Positions 54,907 to 64,000 of a stretch of DNA of 64,000 nucleotides are shown in pieces. This DNA is from Lachnospiraceae bacterium 10-1 (GTDB lineage Bacteria; Bacillota; Clostridia; Lachnospirales; Lachnospiraceae). The notes under the pieces are model-generated. The model searched no databases. It worked only from the letters and a program-made list of their open reading frames with translations, and was not told where the DNA came from. Within the stretch, counting starts at the first letter, position 1; the number at the start of each line of letters is the position of its first letter. The DNA is taken from NCBI GenBank assembly GCA_000403495.2, contig KE159817.1, forward strand, positions 120,288 to 184,287. Direction: 5' to 3'. Made by a program: the position numbers and the translations under genes.

Positions 54907-56238
54907 ATGATTAAAAATGAGTTGGAAATGAATCAGGAATCTATAGAACAGGTGTATGCCTCTATGGGAATCAGCAGGGAAGTATATGATTATGCACAAA
55001 AAATATGGGACTCTCTTAAAGGACGCTGGGAAGAGATTGATTCCCTTTCCGAATATAACCAGTTAAAGGTTATTGGAGCCATGCAGAAAAACAGAGTCAG
55101 TGAAGCATGTCTGCTGGGAACTACCGGATATGGTTACAATGACTTGGGAAGAGAAACTTTGGAACAGGTTTATGCGGATATTTTTCATACTGAGGATGCC
55201 CTTGTGCGTCCTCAGATTACTTGTGGAACCCATGCGCTTGCCCTTGCACTTATGAGTAATCTGCGGCCGGGAGATGAATTGCTTTCGCCGGTGGGAAAGC
55301 CCTATGATACGTTAGAAGAAGTGATTGGAATCCGCCCCTCTACAGGTTCGCTTAAGGAATATGGCATCAATTATAAACAGGTAGACTTATTGCCGGATGG
55401 AAGTTTTGATTTTGAAAGAATCAAAAAGGCAATGAATGAAAAAACAAAAATGGTTACCATTCAACGCTCTAAAGGATATCAAACCCGACCGACTCTGTCA
55501 ATAGACCGACTTGGTCAATTGATTTCATTTATAAAAGAATGCAGCCCTAATGTGATCTGTATGGTGGATAATTGTTATGGAGAATTTACGGAAACAAGGG
55601 AACCTTCCGATGTAGGGGCAGATCTGGTGGTTGGCTCTTTGATTAAAAACCCCGGCGGTGGATTAGCGCCTGTTGGCGGTTATCTTGCCGGAACAAAAAA
55701 ATGCATTGAAAATGCGGCTTATCGTCTTACTTCTCCAGGACTTGGAAAGGAAGTAGGTGCGTCTTTGCAGGTGTTAGGAGCCTTTTATCAAGGGTTGTTT
55801 TTAGCGCCTTCGGTAACAGCCAATGCGTTAAAATCTGCCATTTTTGCGGCTAATTTATATGAAAAACTTGGATTTAAAGTGGTTCCAAACGGAACAGAAT
55901 CCAGACATGATATTATTCAGGCGGTCACTTTTGGGAATCCGGAAGGAGTGATTGCTTTCTGTGAGGGAATTCAGCAGGCGGCAGGGGTAGACGGGCATGT
56001 ATCACCGGAACCCTGGGATATGCCCGGATACGACAGTCCGGTAATTATGGCTGCCGGTGCATTTGTCTCAGGTTCCTCTATCGAGCTAAGTGCAGACGGA
56101 CCGATAAAGCCTCCTTATGCAGTGTATTTTCAGGGAGGGCTTACCTGGCAGCATGGGAAGTTTGGAATTATGAAAACCTTACAGAAATTAGTTGAAAAAG
56201 GAATAATCATGAAAGATTTTGACAAACGAAACTTATAA
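54907..56238 (+). CDS. PLP-dependent methionine gamma-lyase family (aluminium-resistance type) protein
   Basis: This 443-residue fold-type I PLP enzyme has the active Lys in GSLIKNPGGGLAPVGGYLAG and a cofactor-binding DNCYGEF. Members are annotated as cystathionine/methionine-lyase-like or aluminium resistance proteins; actual substrate uncertain. ATG 54907 lies after GAAAGGAAC; an upstream TTG at 54883 is an alternative. Conserved beside miaA in Clostridia. Confidence 0.88.
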   Translation: MIKNELEMNQESIEQVYASMGISREVYDYAQKIWDSLKGRWEEIDSLSEYNQLKVIGAMQKNRVSEACLLGTTGYGYNDLGRETLEQVYADIFHTEDALVRPQITCGTHALALALMSNLRPGDELLSPVGKPYDTLEEVIGIRPSTGSLKEYGINYKQVDLLPDGSFDFERIKKAMNEKTKMVTIQRSKGYQTRPTLSIDRLGQLISFIKECSPNVICMVDNCYGEFTETREPSDVGADLVVGSLIKNPGGGLAPVGGYLAGTKKCIENAAYRLTSPGLGKEVGASLQVLGAFYQGLFLAPSVTANALKSAIFAANLYEKLGFKVVPNGTESRHDIIQAVTFGNPEGVIAFCEGIQQAAGVDGHVSPEPWDMPGYDSPVIMAAGAFVSGSSIELSADGPIKPPYAVYFQGGLTWQHGKFGIMKTLQKLVEKGIIMKDFDKRNL

Positions 56239-56343
56239 AATTTCAATGAAATCAGTATACATAAATTTCCAATTGTGTTAATATAATGGATAGTTGTAAT
56301 TTCATTTCGATCTGATTGAGAGAAGGGATCGGAAAGGAAATAT

Positions 56344-57030
56344 ATGAAATTAAACACATCAGGAAATCCGGATCTGCCTTATGAGAAATTTTTATCACTT
56401 GGTCCTTGTTCTTTATCGGAAGCAGAACTTTTGGCAATTATTTTAAGAACCGGCACCCGAAACTGTCCGGCATTAAAGCTGGCGGAACAGATACTTTCTC
56501 TTTCTGCAAAAAGCAGGCGGGGGCTTAATCTGCTTCATCATATTTCTTTAAAAGAGCTGATGGAGATTCCTGGAATAGGAGAAGTTAAGGCAGTAAAAAT
56601 AAAGTGTATTGCGGAGCTTGCAACAAGAATGTCCAAGGAAAGAGCAGCATCCTCTCTCCGCTTTAATTTACCTGATACAGTGGCTGAGTATTATATGGAA
56701 AGCATGCGCCATCAGGAAAAGGAAATTGTTTTGTTATTACTTTTGGATAATAAGTTAAACTTAATCGAAGAATATATGGTATCAATAGGGACTGTAAATG
56801 CTTCACTTGTATCTGCCCGGGAAATTTTTATACAGGCGTTAAAATATAGAGCCTGCCATTTAATGCTTCTGCATAATCATCCCAGCGGAGATCCCAACCC
56901 AAGCAATCAGGATATTCTGATTACCCAAAAGATAAAAAAAGCAGGAGAACTGATGGACATACCGCTTATAGATCATATTATTGTAGGCGATGGCTGTTAC
57001 ATTAGTTTAAAAGAAGAACATTTAATATAG
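56344..57030 (+). CDS. radC: RadC/JAB domain DNA repair protein
   Basis: This 228-residue protein has an HhH segment (MEIPGIGEVKAVKIKC) and the JAMM metal motif (LLHNHPSGDPNPSNQD). Despite the name, a repair role is disputed in the family. GGAAAGG precedes the ATG, and a GTGTTAATATAATGG promoter-like stretch lies at 56276-56290. It heads the mreB cluster, as is usual in Firmicutes. Confidence 0.93.
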   Translation: MKLNTSGNPDLPYEKFLSLGPCSLSEAELLAIILRTGTRNCPALKLAEQILSLSAKSRRGLNLLHHISLKELMEIPGIGEVKAVKIKCIAELATRMSKERAASSLRFNLPDTVAEYYMESMRHQEKEIVLLLLLDNKLNLIEEYMVSIGTVNASLVSAREIFIQALKYRACHLMLLHNHPSGDPNPSNQDILITQKIKKAGELMDIPLIDHIIVGDGCYISLKEEHLI

Positions 57031-57045
57031 AAAGGGGTATTTACT

Positions 57046-58056
57046 TTGTCTAACAGTGCATTTGGTATTGATTTAGGAACCAGTAATATTAAAATTTATA
57101 ACCGTTCGGATGATACGATTCTGGTGGAAAAAAATATGATTGCCATAGAAAATAAAAATAATTTATTTGCTTATGGCGATTCTGCTTTTGAAATGTATGA
57201 AAAAGCACCTGCAAACATTCATATTTCGTATCCGCTTTCCAATGGAGTAATTGCAGATATTAAAAATATGGAGCTTTTGATCAAATATTTTATCAACGAC
57301 CTGACCAGAAGCAATTTAAAAGCGGCAGACTATTATATTGCAGTTCCCACAGATGTTACTGAGGTTGAAAAAAGAGCATTTTACGATCTGATTCGTGATG
57401 CCGGAGTAAAGGCAAAAAGGATTATGGTGGTTGAAAAGGCTGTTGCTGACGGCCTGGGGCTTGATATTGATGTGAAAAATTCCCAAGGCGTACTTATTGT
57501 TAATGTAGGATTTGATACCACTGAAATATCAATTCTTTCGCTGGGAGGCATTGTATTAAGCCGCCTGATCAAAGTGGGCGGTCAAAAATTTGATGATGCC
57601 ATCCGTGCTGCAGTAAGGCGTGAATTCAGCCTTATTATTGGCGGCAAGACTGCTGAGAATGTTAAAATTGCACTGCGTGACCTTGAAAAATCAGGTGCCG
57701 GAGCTGTGGTTTATGGAAGAGATATTGTAACAGGGCTTCCTGTGGAGCGGGAGCTTCCCACCCAGCTGATTGATGATTCTTTGACAGAACATTTTTATAC
57801 AATTATTGATAACATAAAAGTTATTTTGGAAAGAACGCCTCCAGAACTTGCAGCAGATATATACCGGCATGGTATTTATTTAACCGGAGGGGCTTCACAG
57901 GTCAATCATTTGGCAGAGCTTATGCAAAAGGGAACAGGGCTTAAAGTAAATGTTTCTGAAAATCCGACAACAAGTGTAGCGCTGGGAATTTCCAAGATTA
58001 TTAAGGATACAAATTATAAATCAGTGGCCTATTCAATTGAAGGAATGAGCAAATGA
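57046..58056 (+). CDS. mreB: Rod-shape actin homologue MreB
   Basis: This 336-residue actin-like filament protein guides lateral wall synthesis. It has the phosphate-1 loop FGIDLGTSNIKIY, the adenosine-binding LTGGASQVNHLAELM and SQGVLIVNVGFDTTEIS. Start is TTG 57046 after GAAAGGGG. Overlaps mreC (ATGA). Confidence 0.95.
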   Translation: MSNSAFGIDLGTSNIKIYNRSDDTILVEKNMIAIENKNNLFAYGDSAFEMYEKAPANIHISYPLSNGVIADIKNMELLIKYFINDLTRSNLKAADYYIAVPTDVTEVEKRAFYDLIRDAGVKAKRIMVVEKAVADGLGLDIDVKNSQGVLIVNVGFDTTEISILSLGGIVLSRLIKVGGQKFDDAIRAAVRREFSLIIGGKTAENVKIALRDLEKSGAGAVVYGRDIVTGLPVERELPTQLIDDSLTEHFYTIIDNIKVILERTPPELAADIYRHGIYLTGGASQVNHLAELMQKGTGLKVNVSENPTTSVALGISKIIKDTNYKSVAYSIEGMSK

Positions 58057-58925
58057 GTCCAATCATAAAGAAAAAAGGAGAAAAGTTTACATTACCCGGT
58101 AAATATCTCCTTTTTATTTTAACAATATTATGTACAGGGTTAATAGTTATTACATTTAACACTAATTTTTTAAGCGCTCCTATCAGTGCGGCAGGAGGCT
58201 TTCTTCTCATCCCTTTGCAGGATGGAATCAGTAAGGCGGGAGACTGGCTCAGCACCCGGTCGGAGGAGTTGGTGCAGATTCGTTATCTTCTCAATGAAAA
58301 TGAGGAGTTGAAAGCACAGGTAGATGAACTCACTATGGAAAATATACGTCTTCAACAGGACCGCTATGAGCTTACGAATTTAAGGGAGCTATATGATCTG
58401 GATGCCCAGTATGATGAATATGATAAAGTCGGAGCCCGCATTATTGCCAAGGATGCTGGAAACTGGTTTCATTCCTTTGTTATTAATAAAGGATATGAGG
58501 ATGGGCTGGCAATTGATATGAATGTGCTGGCCGGCAGCGGGCTGGTGGGGCGTATCATTGATGTAGGCCCTAATTGGGCAAAGATTATGTCGATTATAGA
58601 TGATAATTCAAATACCAGCGGCATGGTTTTGTCAACATCGGATAATCTGGTAGTGCGGGGCAGTCTTGTATTGTATGCAGATGGGCTGATCAGTTTTGAA
58701 ATGTTAATTGACAGTGCCGACAGAGTGGTAGAGGGTGATAAAATTGTAACATCAAATGTCAGTGATAAATATCTGCCTGGAATATTGATCGGTTATATTT
58801 CCAGTATTACGGTGGATTCCAATAATCTGACAAAATCCGGAATGATTACACCGGCTGTTGACTTTGAGCATTTAGAAGAAGTTCTGGTAATTACGGAATT
58901 AAAGCAGACCACGGGAGATTCTTAA
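58053..58925 (+). CDS. mreC: Rod-shape determining protein MreC
   Basis: This 290-residue bitopic protein has one membrane helix (about residues 15-36), a coiled coil (about 70-110, with LLNENEELKAQVDELTMEN) and an extracellular beta-barrel pair (AKDAGNWFHSFVINKGY..GLVGRIIDVGPNWAKI). It links MreB to PBP2. It adjoins mreD directly (next start follows the stop). Confidence 0.94.
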   Translation: MSPIIKKKGEKFTLPGKYLLFILTILCTGLIVITFNTNFLSAPISAAGGFLLIPLQDGISKAGDWLSTRSEELVQIRYLLNENEELKAQVDELTMENIRLQQDRYELTNLRELYDLDAQYDEYDKVGARIIAKDAGNWFHSFVINKGYEDGLAIDMNVLAGSGLVGRIIDVGPNWAKIMSIIDDNSNTSGMVLSTSDNLVVRGSLVLYADGLISFEMLIDSADRVVEGDKIVTSNVSDKYLPGILIGYISSITVDSNNLTKSGMITPAVDFEHLEEVLVITELKQTTGDS

Positions 58926-59444
58926 GTGAAGCGTTTTATAGTATCTGTATTTTTTATTATTATATGTTTTCTGCTCCAGACTACCGTGTTTAAAGGCCTG
59001 TCGTTTGGAGGCATTGTTCCAAATCTTATGATTATCCTGACCGCTTCCTTTGGATTTATGAGGGGAGAAAAGACAGGACTTATTATGGGATTTTGCTGTG
59101 GTTTTTTAATTGATATCTTTTTTGGAAGTGTTCTTGGTTTAAACGCAATGATCTATATGTATATAGGTTATGCAAATGGCAAATTTAACCGGATTTTTTA
59201 TCCGGATGATATTAAACTACCCTTGATTCTTATATTGGTCAGTGATTTTGTATATGGATTTTCCTATTATGTAATTTTATTTTTGATGAGAAGACGCTTT
59301 AATATCAATTACTATTTGCTTCATATCATATTGCCTGAAATGGTATACACCATATTTATAACGCTGCTTTTGTATCCGCTGATCTTATGGATCAATAAAA
59401 AGATAGAGGCCTCTGAAAAAAGGAGTGAGCGGAAATTTGTTTGA
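58926..59444 (+). CDS. mreD: Rod-shape determining protein MreD
   Basis: This 172-residue membrane protein has five or six hydrophobic helices, start GTG 58926 and an internal FMRGEKTGLIMGFCCGFLID segment typical of MreD. It acts with MreC and PBP2 in the elongasome. It overlaps the PBP2 start by 8 bp. Confidence 0.92.
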   Translation: MKRFIVSVFFIIICFLLQTTVFKGLSFGGIVPNLMIILTASFGFMRGEKTGLIMGFCCGFLIDIFFGSVLGLNAMIYMYIGYANGKFNRIFYPDDIKLPLILILVSDFVYGFSYYVILFLMRRRFNINYYLLHIILPEMVYTIFITLLLYPLILWINKKIEASEKRSERKFV

Positions 59445-62304
59445 TGAATTTAGAGAAAATTTTTTTAATATAGTAACTTCCAGGGTTTTTGTACTGGTAT
59501 TGATTATGATCAGTATATGTGGAATCATGATTAACCGGATTTTTGATCTGCAGATTGTTCATGGGGAAGAATACCTTGATTCTTTTCAGATGAAAATTAT
59601 GAAAGAGCGTACAATTAACGGGAGCCGGGGGTGTATTTATGACAGAAATGGAAATTTGCTTGCCTATAATGAACTGGCACATTCTGTTACTATCGAAGAC
59701 GTTTATGAAAGTGGACGGTATAAAAATTTAAATTTGAATACTACCATCTATAAGTTGATCAATATTATTGAACGGAATGGAGACAGTATTTCCAGTGATT
59801 TTAAAATTGTCCTGGATAAAAACGGGCGGTATATTTTTACTGTTGAAGGAACACAACTTAACCGTTTTCTTGCTGATGTTTATGGACATGCCTCTATTGA
59901 AAAGCTGGAAGAAAAGGAACGCACTGCCACGGCACAGGATGTAATTAACTATTTATGCGGTTGGGACAGATTCCGGATTGGCAATTATACTGATGATGAT
60001 AACAGTGATACTTTTGTTCCGGGAAATGGATATACCAGTGAAGAGGTTCTTAAAATTTTGTCTATTCGTTATGACATGAATAACAACAGTTTCCAGAAAT
60101 ATATTGCCACCACAGTTGCAACAGATGTAAGTGAAGCAACAGTTGCCGTAGTAATGGAAAATAATACGGAGTTAGAGGGAGTATCTATTGTTGAAGATAC
60201 CATTCGCAAGTATGTGGACAGTGTTTATTTTTCCCATATTTTAGGCTATACAGGGAAGATTTCACAAGAAGAATTGACAGCACTTCAAGAAGAGCACGGA
60301 GAAGCTTCCTATAACTTAAATGATACGGTAGGAAAACTTGGGATTGAAAAGTCTATGGAGTCATATCTTCAGGGAACTAAAGGCAGCGAAACGATTTTTG
60401 TTGACAGCCTTGGAAAGGTAACAGAAACCACCAATTATGTGGAACCAGTTGCTGGAAATGATGTTTTTCTTACCATAGACAAGGATTTACAGATCGCAGT
60501 TTATAAAATACTGGAGCAGAAGCTTGCAAGCATCCTTTATACCAATATAATTAATGCTAAAGAATTTAACACCAATGAGGTAAGCAGCAGTAAAATTAAA
60601 ATTCCTATTTATGATGTCTACTATGCCCTTATTAATAACAATGTAATTGATACATCTCATTTTACAGCAGCAAATGCCAGGGAAACAGAAAAAGAAGTTT
60701 ATAAACGGTATATGGAAAGAAAGGCTGGCGTATTTGATACCATACAAAAAGAACTTACAGAAATAATGACTCCTTATGAAAAGCTTGATCTTGAGTATCA
60801 GATTTATGAGAGTTATATCGCTGAAATGCTATACAAAAATGGAATTATTGTCAGAAGTCGTGTAGATGTGGATGACGAAACATATATTGCATGGACGACG
60901 GACGAAGTTATTAGTTTAAAAGAATATTTAAATTATTGTATTGCAATGAACTGGATAGATGTGACGAGACTTGACTTGTCAAGTCAATACGCTGATTCGG
61001 AAGAGATTTATGAACATATTGTCAGTTACATTTTTGAACAGTTAGAAGATAATATTGATTTTACCAAGCGGATTTACCGCTTTATGATAAAAAAGGATGT
61101 TATTTCAGGGACACAGATCTGTAAAATTCTTTTAGAACAGGAACTGGTCGAAGTGTCGGCAGAAGAAAGAGCTGATTTGGAAAATGGATCGGTTTCTGCA
61201 TTTAACTTTATGATGGAGCGTATCAAAAATCTGGATATTACTCCGGCTCAGCTTGCTTTAGATCCTTATTCCGCATCCATGGTTGTTACAGATGTAAATA
61301 CAGGAGATGTGCTGGCGCTGGTCACTTATCCGGGGTATGATAACAATAAAATGGCCAATGGTGTAAATGCCGAGTATTATTCCCAATTGCTCAATGATCT
61401 TTCTACACCGCTGCGAAATTACGCGACCATGCAGATGACAGCGCCGGGATCTACTTTTAAGATGGTTTCTGCAACTGCCGGACTGATGGAAGGGGCTGTT
61501 ACACCTTATACCACCGTTACTTGTAACGGGATTTTTGAGGATATTTATCCGCCGCCAACCTGTTGGATTCATCCTGGAAGGCATGGTTCTTTAAATTTGT
61601 CAGGAAGCATCCGACATTCCTGTAATATTTTTTTCTATGAATTAGGATATCAGCTGGGAATGAATGGGGAGTCCTATTCACCTGATGCCGGACTGGCAGT
61701 GCTGAAAAAATATGCGGATATGTATGGACTTACGGAAACTTCAGGTATTGAAATCGAAGAGTCTACACCTCAGGTTTCTACGGAAGATGCAGTCCGGTCT
61801 GCAATCGGACAGGGCAATAACAATTTTTCTACCGTAGGGCTGGCCAGATATATTACCACAGTAGCAAACAGTGGTACATGCTATGACTTAACATTAGTGG
61901 ACAAGATTACGGATCATAGCGGAAATTTGCTGAAGGAAAACAGTGCTGAGGTCAGAAATACTATAGATATGGAGGATTCTTATTGGGACGCAATTCATCT
62001 TGGAATGCGCCAGGTAATTGAAAATAATGCCTACCTGAAAGATCTTGAAGTAAAAACAGCTGGTAAGACCGGTACGGCTGAAGAGGATAAAAATCGTGCC
62101 AACCATGCACTGTTTGTCTGCTATGCACCTTATGATAATCCGGAAATTGCCATAGCTACAAGAATTGCATTTGGATATACTTCCAGCTACGCAGCAAGAA
62201 CTACAAAAGAAGTGCTTCAGTACTATTTTAATCTTGTAGATGAAGATGAACTTCTCACAGGAGTTGCACAACAATTAACTGGCAGTACAGCCAGAACAGA
62301 TTAA
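59437..62304 (+). CDS. mrdA: Elongasome penicillin-binding protein 2 with large insertion
   Basis: This 955-residue class B transpeptidase has an N-terminal membrane helix (about residues 10-30). Catalytic motifs are PGSTFK (Ser672), SCN in RHSCNIFFYE, and AGKTGTAEE. The dimerisation domain is present (ERTINGSRGCIYDRNGNLLA). About 230 residues are inserted between VFLTIDKDLQIAVYKI and SASMVVTDVNTGDVL, where most PBP2s have only about 20-30. Start TTG 59437 is 11 bp after AGGAG; the GTG at 59425 is too close. Name by context. Confidence 0.92.
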   Translation: MFDEFRENFFNIVTSRVFVLVLIMISICGIMINRIFDLQIVHGEEYLDSFQMKIMKERTINGSRGCIYDRNGNLLAYNELAHSVTIEDVYESGRYKNLNLNTTIYKLINIIERNGDSISSDFKIVLDKNGRYIFTVEGTQLNRFLADVYGHASIEKLEEKERTATAQDVINYLCGWDRFRIGNYTDDDNSDTFVPGNGYTSEEVLKILSIRYDMNNNSFQKYIATTVATDVSEATVAVVMENNTELEGVSIVEDTIRKYVDSVYFSHILGYTGKISQEELTALQEEHGEASYNLNDTVGKLGIEKSMESYLQGTKGSETIFVDSLGKVTETTNYVEPVAGNDVFLTIDKDLQIAVYKILEQKLASILYTNIINAKEFNTNEVSSSKIKIPIYDVYYALINNNVIDTSHFTAANARETEKEVYKRYMERKAGVFDTIQKELTEIMTPYEKLDLEYQIYESYIAEMLYKNGIIVRSRVDVDDETYIAWTTDEVISLKEYLNYCIAMNWIDVTRLDLSSQYADSEEIYEHIVSYIFEQLEDNIDFTKRIYRFMIKKDVISGTQICKILLEQELVEVSAEERADLENGSVSAFNFMMERIKNLDITPAQLALDPYSASMVVTDVNTGDVLALVTYPGYDNNKMANGVNAEYYSQLLNDLSTPLRNYATMQMTAPGSTFKMVSATAGLMEGAVTPYTTVTCNGIFEDIYPPPTCWIHPGRHGSLNLSGSIRHSCNIFFYELGYQLGMNGESYSPDAGLAVLKKYADMYGLTETSGIEIEESTPQVSTEDAVRSAIGQGNNNFSTVGLARYITTVANSGTCYDLTLVDKITDHSGNLLKENSAEVRNTIDMEDSYWDAIHLGMRQVIENNAYLKDLEVKTAGKTGTAEEDKNRANHALFVCYAPYDNPEIAIATRIAFGYTSSYAARTTKEVLQYYFNLVDEDELLTGVAQQLTGSTARTD

Positions 62305-62331
62305 TGAATTGTTTAAAGGAGTAAAAATATT

Positions 62332-63015
62332 TTGAAAAATTCAGTTGTACTTAAAAGCTTTCCTAATGGTATTGTGCTGCACCTTGATCCGGAAATGCCT
62401 TTTGAAACTTTAATAATTGATATTGCCGATAAGTTCCATGAATCCAGCAGTTTTTTTAAAGATGCAAGGATGGCGCTTTCCATCAAGGGGCGGATATTAA
62501 CTGATGAAGAAGAAAAGCAAATACTGGATGCGATTTCTGATAACTCAAGGCTTCAGATTATCTGCCTGGTGGGAGAGGATGATGCAACCAATCAAAATTT
62601 TGTTAAGGCATTACAGCAGACAGATTTCTCAGGCAGCCCCGGGGCTGGTGATGAAGGGCAGTTTTACAAAGGAACGCTGAAAAATGGACAAATTTTAGAA
62701 ACGGAATCCAGTATTGTCATACTAGGAGATGTATATCCGGGATCTGCAATTATATCAGCAAAGGATATTATTGTTTTAGGAGGGCTTTTTGGTGAAGCCT
62801 ATGCAGGCGGAAATGGAGATCATCATCATTATGTTGCTGCGCTTGAAATGTCACCGGAAAGATTAAAGATCGGTGATTTCAAATATAAACAAAAAGAAAA
62901 GACTTCAAAATGGTCCATAAAACCAAAGGTACAGCCGAAAATAGCATACGTAAAAGACGAAAAAGTAATCATGGATTCTCTCACAAAAGAATTACTGAGT
63001 GAACTGCCTGTTTAA
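62332..63015 (+). CDS. minC: Septum site-determining protein MinC
   Basis: This 227-residue FtsZ inhibitor has an N-terminal domain (SVVLKSFPNGIVLHLDPEMP) and a C-terminal beta-helix (IVILGDVYPGSAIISAKDII, VLGGLFGEAYAGG). Starts with TTG 62332 after AAAGGAG. It partners with MinD, 52 bp downstream. Confidence 0.92.
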   Translation: MKNSVVLKSFPNGIVLHLDPEMPFETLIIDIADKFHESSSFFKDARMALSIKGRILTDEEEKQILDAISDNSRLQIICLVGEDDATNQNFVKALQQTDFSGSPGAGDEGQFYKGTLKNGQILETESSIVILGDVYPGSAIISAKDIIVLGGLFGEAYAGGNGDHHHYVAALEMSPERLKIGDFKYKQKEKTSKWSIKPKVQPKIAYVKDEKVIMDSLTKELLSELPV

Positions 63016-63067
63016 GGGACTTTTCTCAGGGGACGAAATTAATTCATTTAAAATTTGGAGGTAAAAA

Positions 63068-63859
63068 ATGAGTGAAGTAATTGTCGTCACGTCAGGAAAA
63101 GGCGGTGTGGGGAAGACCACCACATCTGCAAACGTAGGATCAGGTCTGGCTGCTATGGGAAAACGTGTGGTTTTGATCGATACGGATATAGGGCTGCGCA
63201 ATCTGGATGTTGTGATGGGGCTGGAAAACAGGATTGTATACAATCTCGTAGATGTGGTAGAAGGAAAATGCCGCATTAAACAGGCATTAATTAAAGATAA
63301 ACGTCATCCAAGCTTATATCTTATGCCTTCGGCGCAGACAAAGGATAAAACAGCAGTAAGCCCTGAACAGATGGTAAGGATGATTAATCAGCTTCGGGAA
63401 CAATTTGACTATATTATTCTGGATTGTCCGGCAGGAATTGAACAGGGTTTTAAAAATGCCATTGCAGGAGCAGATCGGGCTCTTGTGGTTACCACGCCTG
63501 AAGTATCTGCAATCAGAGATGCGGATCGGATTATCGGGCTTTTGGAAGCAAGTGATTTTAGTAAAATTGATTTGATTATCAACAGACTGCGGTATGATAT
63601 GGTTAAACGTGGGGATATGATGAGTGCGGCTGACGTAGTGGATATTCTGGCCATCAGTCTGATTGGAATTGTACCGGATGATGAAAATGTAGTCATTGCA
63701 ACCAACCAGGGGGAACCTCTTGTAGGAAATAATACATTGGCAGGAAAAGCATATCAAAATATATGTTATCGGGTAACAGGAAAAGAAATACCTTTTCTTG
63801 AATTTGAAAAGGGTGTTTCTTTTTGGGCAAGAATGTCAGGTATTTTCCATAAAAATTAG
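63068..63859 (+). CDS. minD: Septum site-determining ATPase MinD
   Basis: This 263-residue membrane-cycling ATPase has the deviant Walker A SGKGGVGKTTTSANV and a DTDIGLRNLD switch. The C-terminal amphipathic stretch (FEKGVSFWARMSGIFHK) should bind membrane. TTTGGAGG precedes the ATG. It recruits MinC and, with MinE, sets the division site. Confidence 0.96.
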   Translation: MSEVIVVTSGKGGVGKTTTSANVGSGLAAMGKRVVLIDTDIGLRNLDVVMGLENRIVYNLVDVVEGKCRIKQALIKDKRHPSLYLMPSAQTKDKTAVSPEQMVRMINQLREQFDYIILDCPAGIEQGFKNAIAGADRALVVTTPEVSAIRDADRIIGLLEASDFSKIDLIINRLRYDMVKRGDMMSAADVVDILAISLIGIVPDDENVVIATNQGEPLVGNNTLAGKAYQNICYRVTGKEIPFLEFEKGVSFWARMSGIFHKN

Positions 63860-63870
63860 GAGGTGGTCTC

Positions 63871-64000
63871 ATGGGAATCAGAAACTTTTTTAGCAGAAAA
63901 AAATCAAGAGAAATTGCAAAAGACCGTTTGAAAATATTGCTTATTTCCGACAGAGTCAACTGTTCGCCGGAAATGATGGAAATGATAAAAACAGATATTG
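63871..64000 (+). CDS. minE: Cell division topological factor MinE (start only)
   Basis: It starts MGIRNFFSRKKSREIAKDRL after AGGAGGT, and continues LKILLISDRVNC, the anti-MinCD helix region. The gene is cut by the window edge after 43 codons. Its presence shows that this rod-type Clostridium uses a MinCDE, not DivIVA-only, system. Confidence 0.92.
   Translation, partial: MGIRNFFSRKKSREIAKDRLKILLISDRVNCSPEMMEMIKTDI

Noticed and set aside
1-64000. CRISPR array
   Set aside because: No regularly spaced direct repeats were seen; the repeats found are inverted.

Overview
The window looks like the chromosome of a low-GC, spore-forming, anaerobic Clostridia species, most likely Lachnospiraceae. 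The signs are a cotJABC spore-coat operon, a monomeric [FeFe] hydrogenase, FeoAB, a radC-mreBCD-PBP2-minCDE cluster and a miaB-mutS-mutL-miaA cluster. The taxonomic call is inference from gene content; there is no rRNA gene to confirm it.

Region 1 (1 to about 32,688) is the right-hand part of an integrative conjugative element (ICE); its left end and its core secretion ATPases lie outside the window. It opens with an operon of envelope-exposed proteins (141-8682): a membrane-anchored M23 hydrolase, Ig-like and DUF4366-like proteins, coiled-coil fibre proteins (one with collagen triplets and a phage-fibre-like tip) and two small 'SKG' secreted proteins. A DUF5710-like protein, a HipA-like kinase, a split topoisomerase III gene, MobC and a MOBP-type relaxase follow. 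Then come a RelBE toxin-antitoxin pair, a membrane-nuclease pair, a lipoprotein, a phage-style repressor/operator switch with a train of small phage-like genes (Cro-like, YopX, Lar-like), and a large serine recombinase at the right end. The ICE is inserted in the 3' end of cotJC and replaces that protein's C-terminus.

Region 1b (12,160-19,183) is a second, nested mobilizable element. It sits exactly inside the TOPRIM DAGREG codons of the ICE's topB. It has perfect 11-bp terminal arms around a GA dinucleotide, its own serine recombinase, a TnpW-like small protein, a MobA/MobL relaxase preceded by an array of hairpins, and cargo (DUF3781, GyrI-like, membrane XRE regulator). Removing it on paper restores a 690-residue TopB frame.

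Region 2 (32.7-64 kb) is ordinary chromosome. It holds cotJCBA (minus strand), feoAB, hydrogenase, gltX, a UvrD-like helicase, a DUF1292 protein, a GH13-family protein that has lost its catalytic residues, DUF5662, a cysteine-rich small protein, an ECF sigma factor with a membrane partner, GtrA, a conserved unknown protein, miaB, mutS, mutL, miaA, a PLP enzyme, radC, mreBCD, a PBP2 with an unusual insert, minC, minD and the start of minE. No rRNA, tRNA or CRISPR was recognised.
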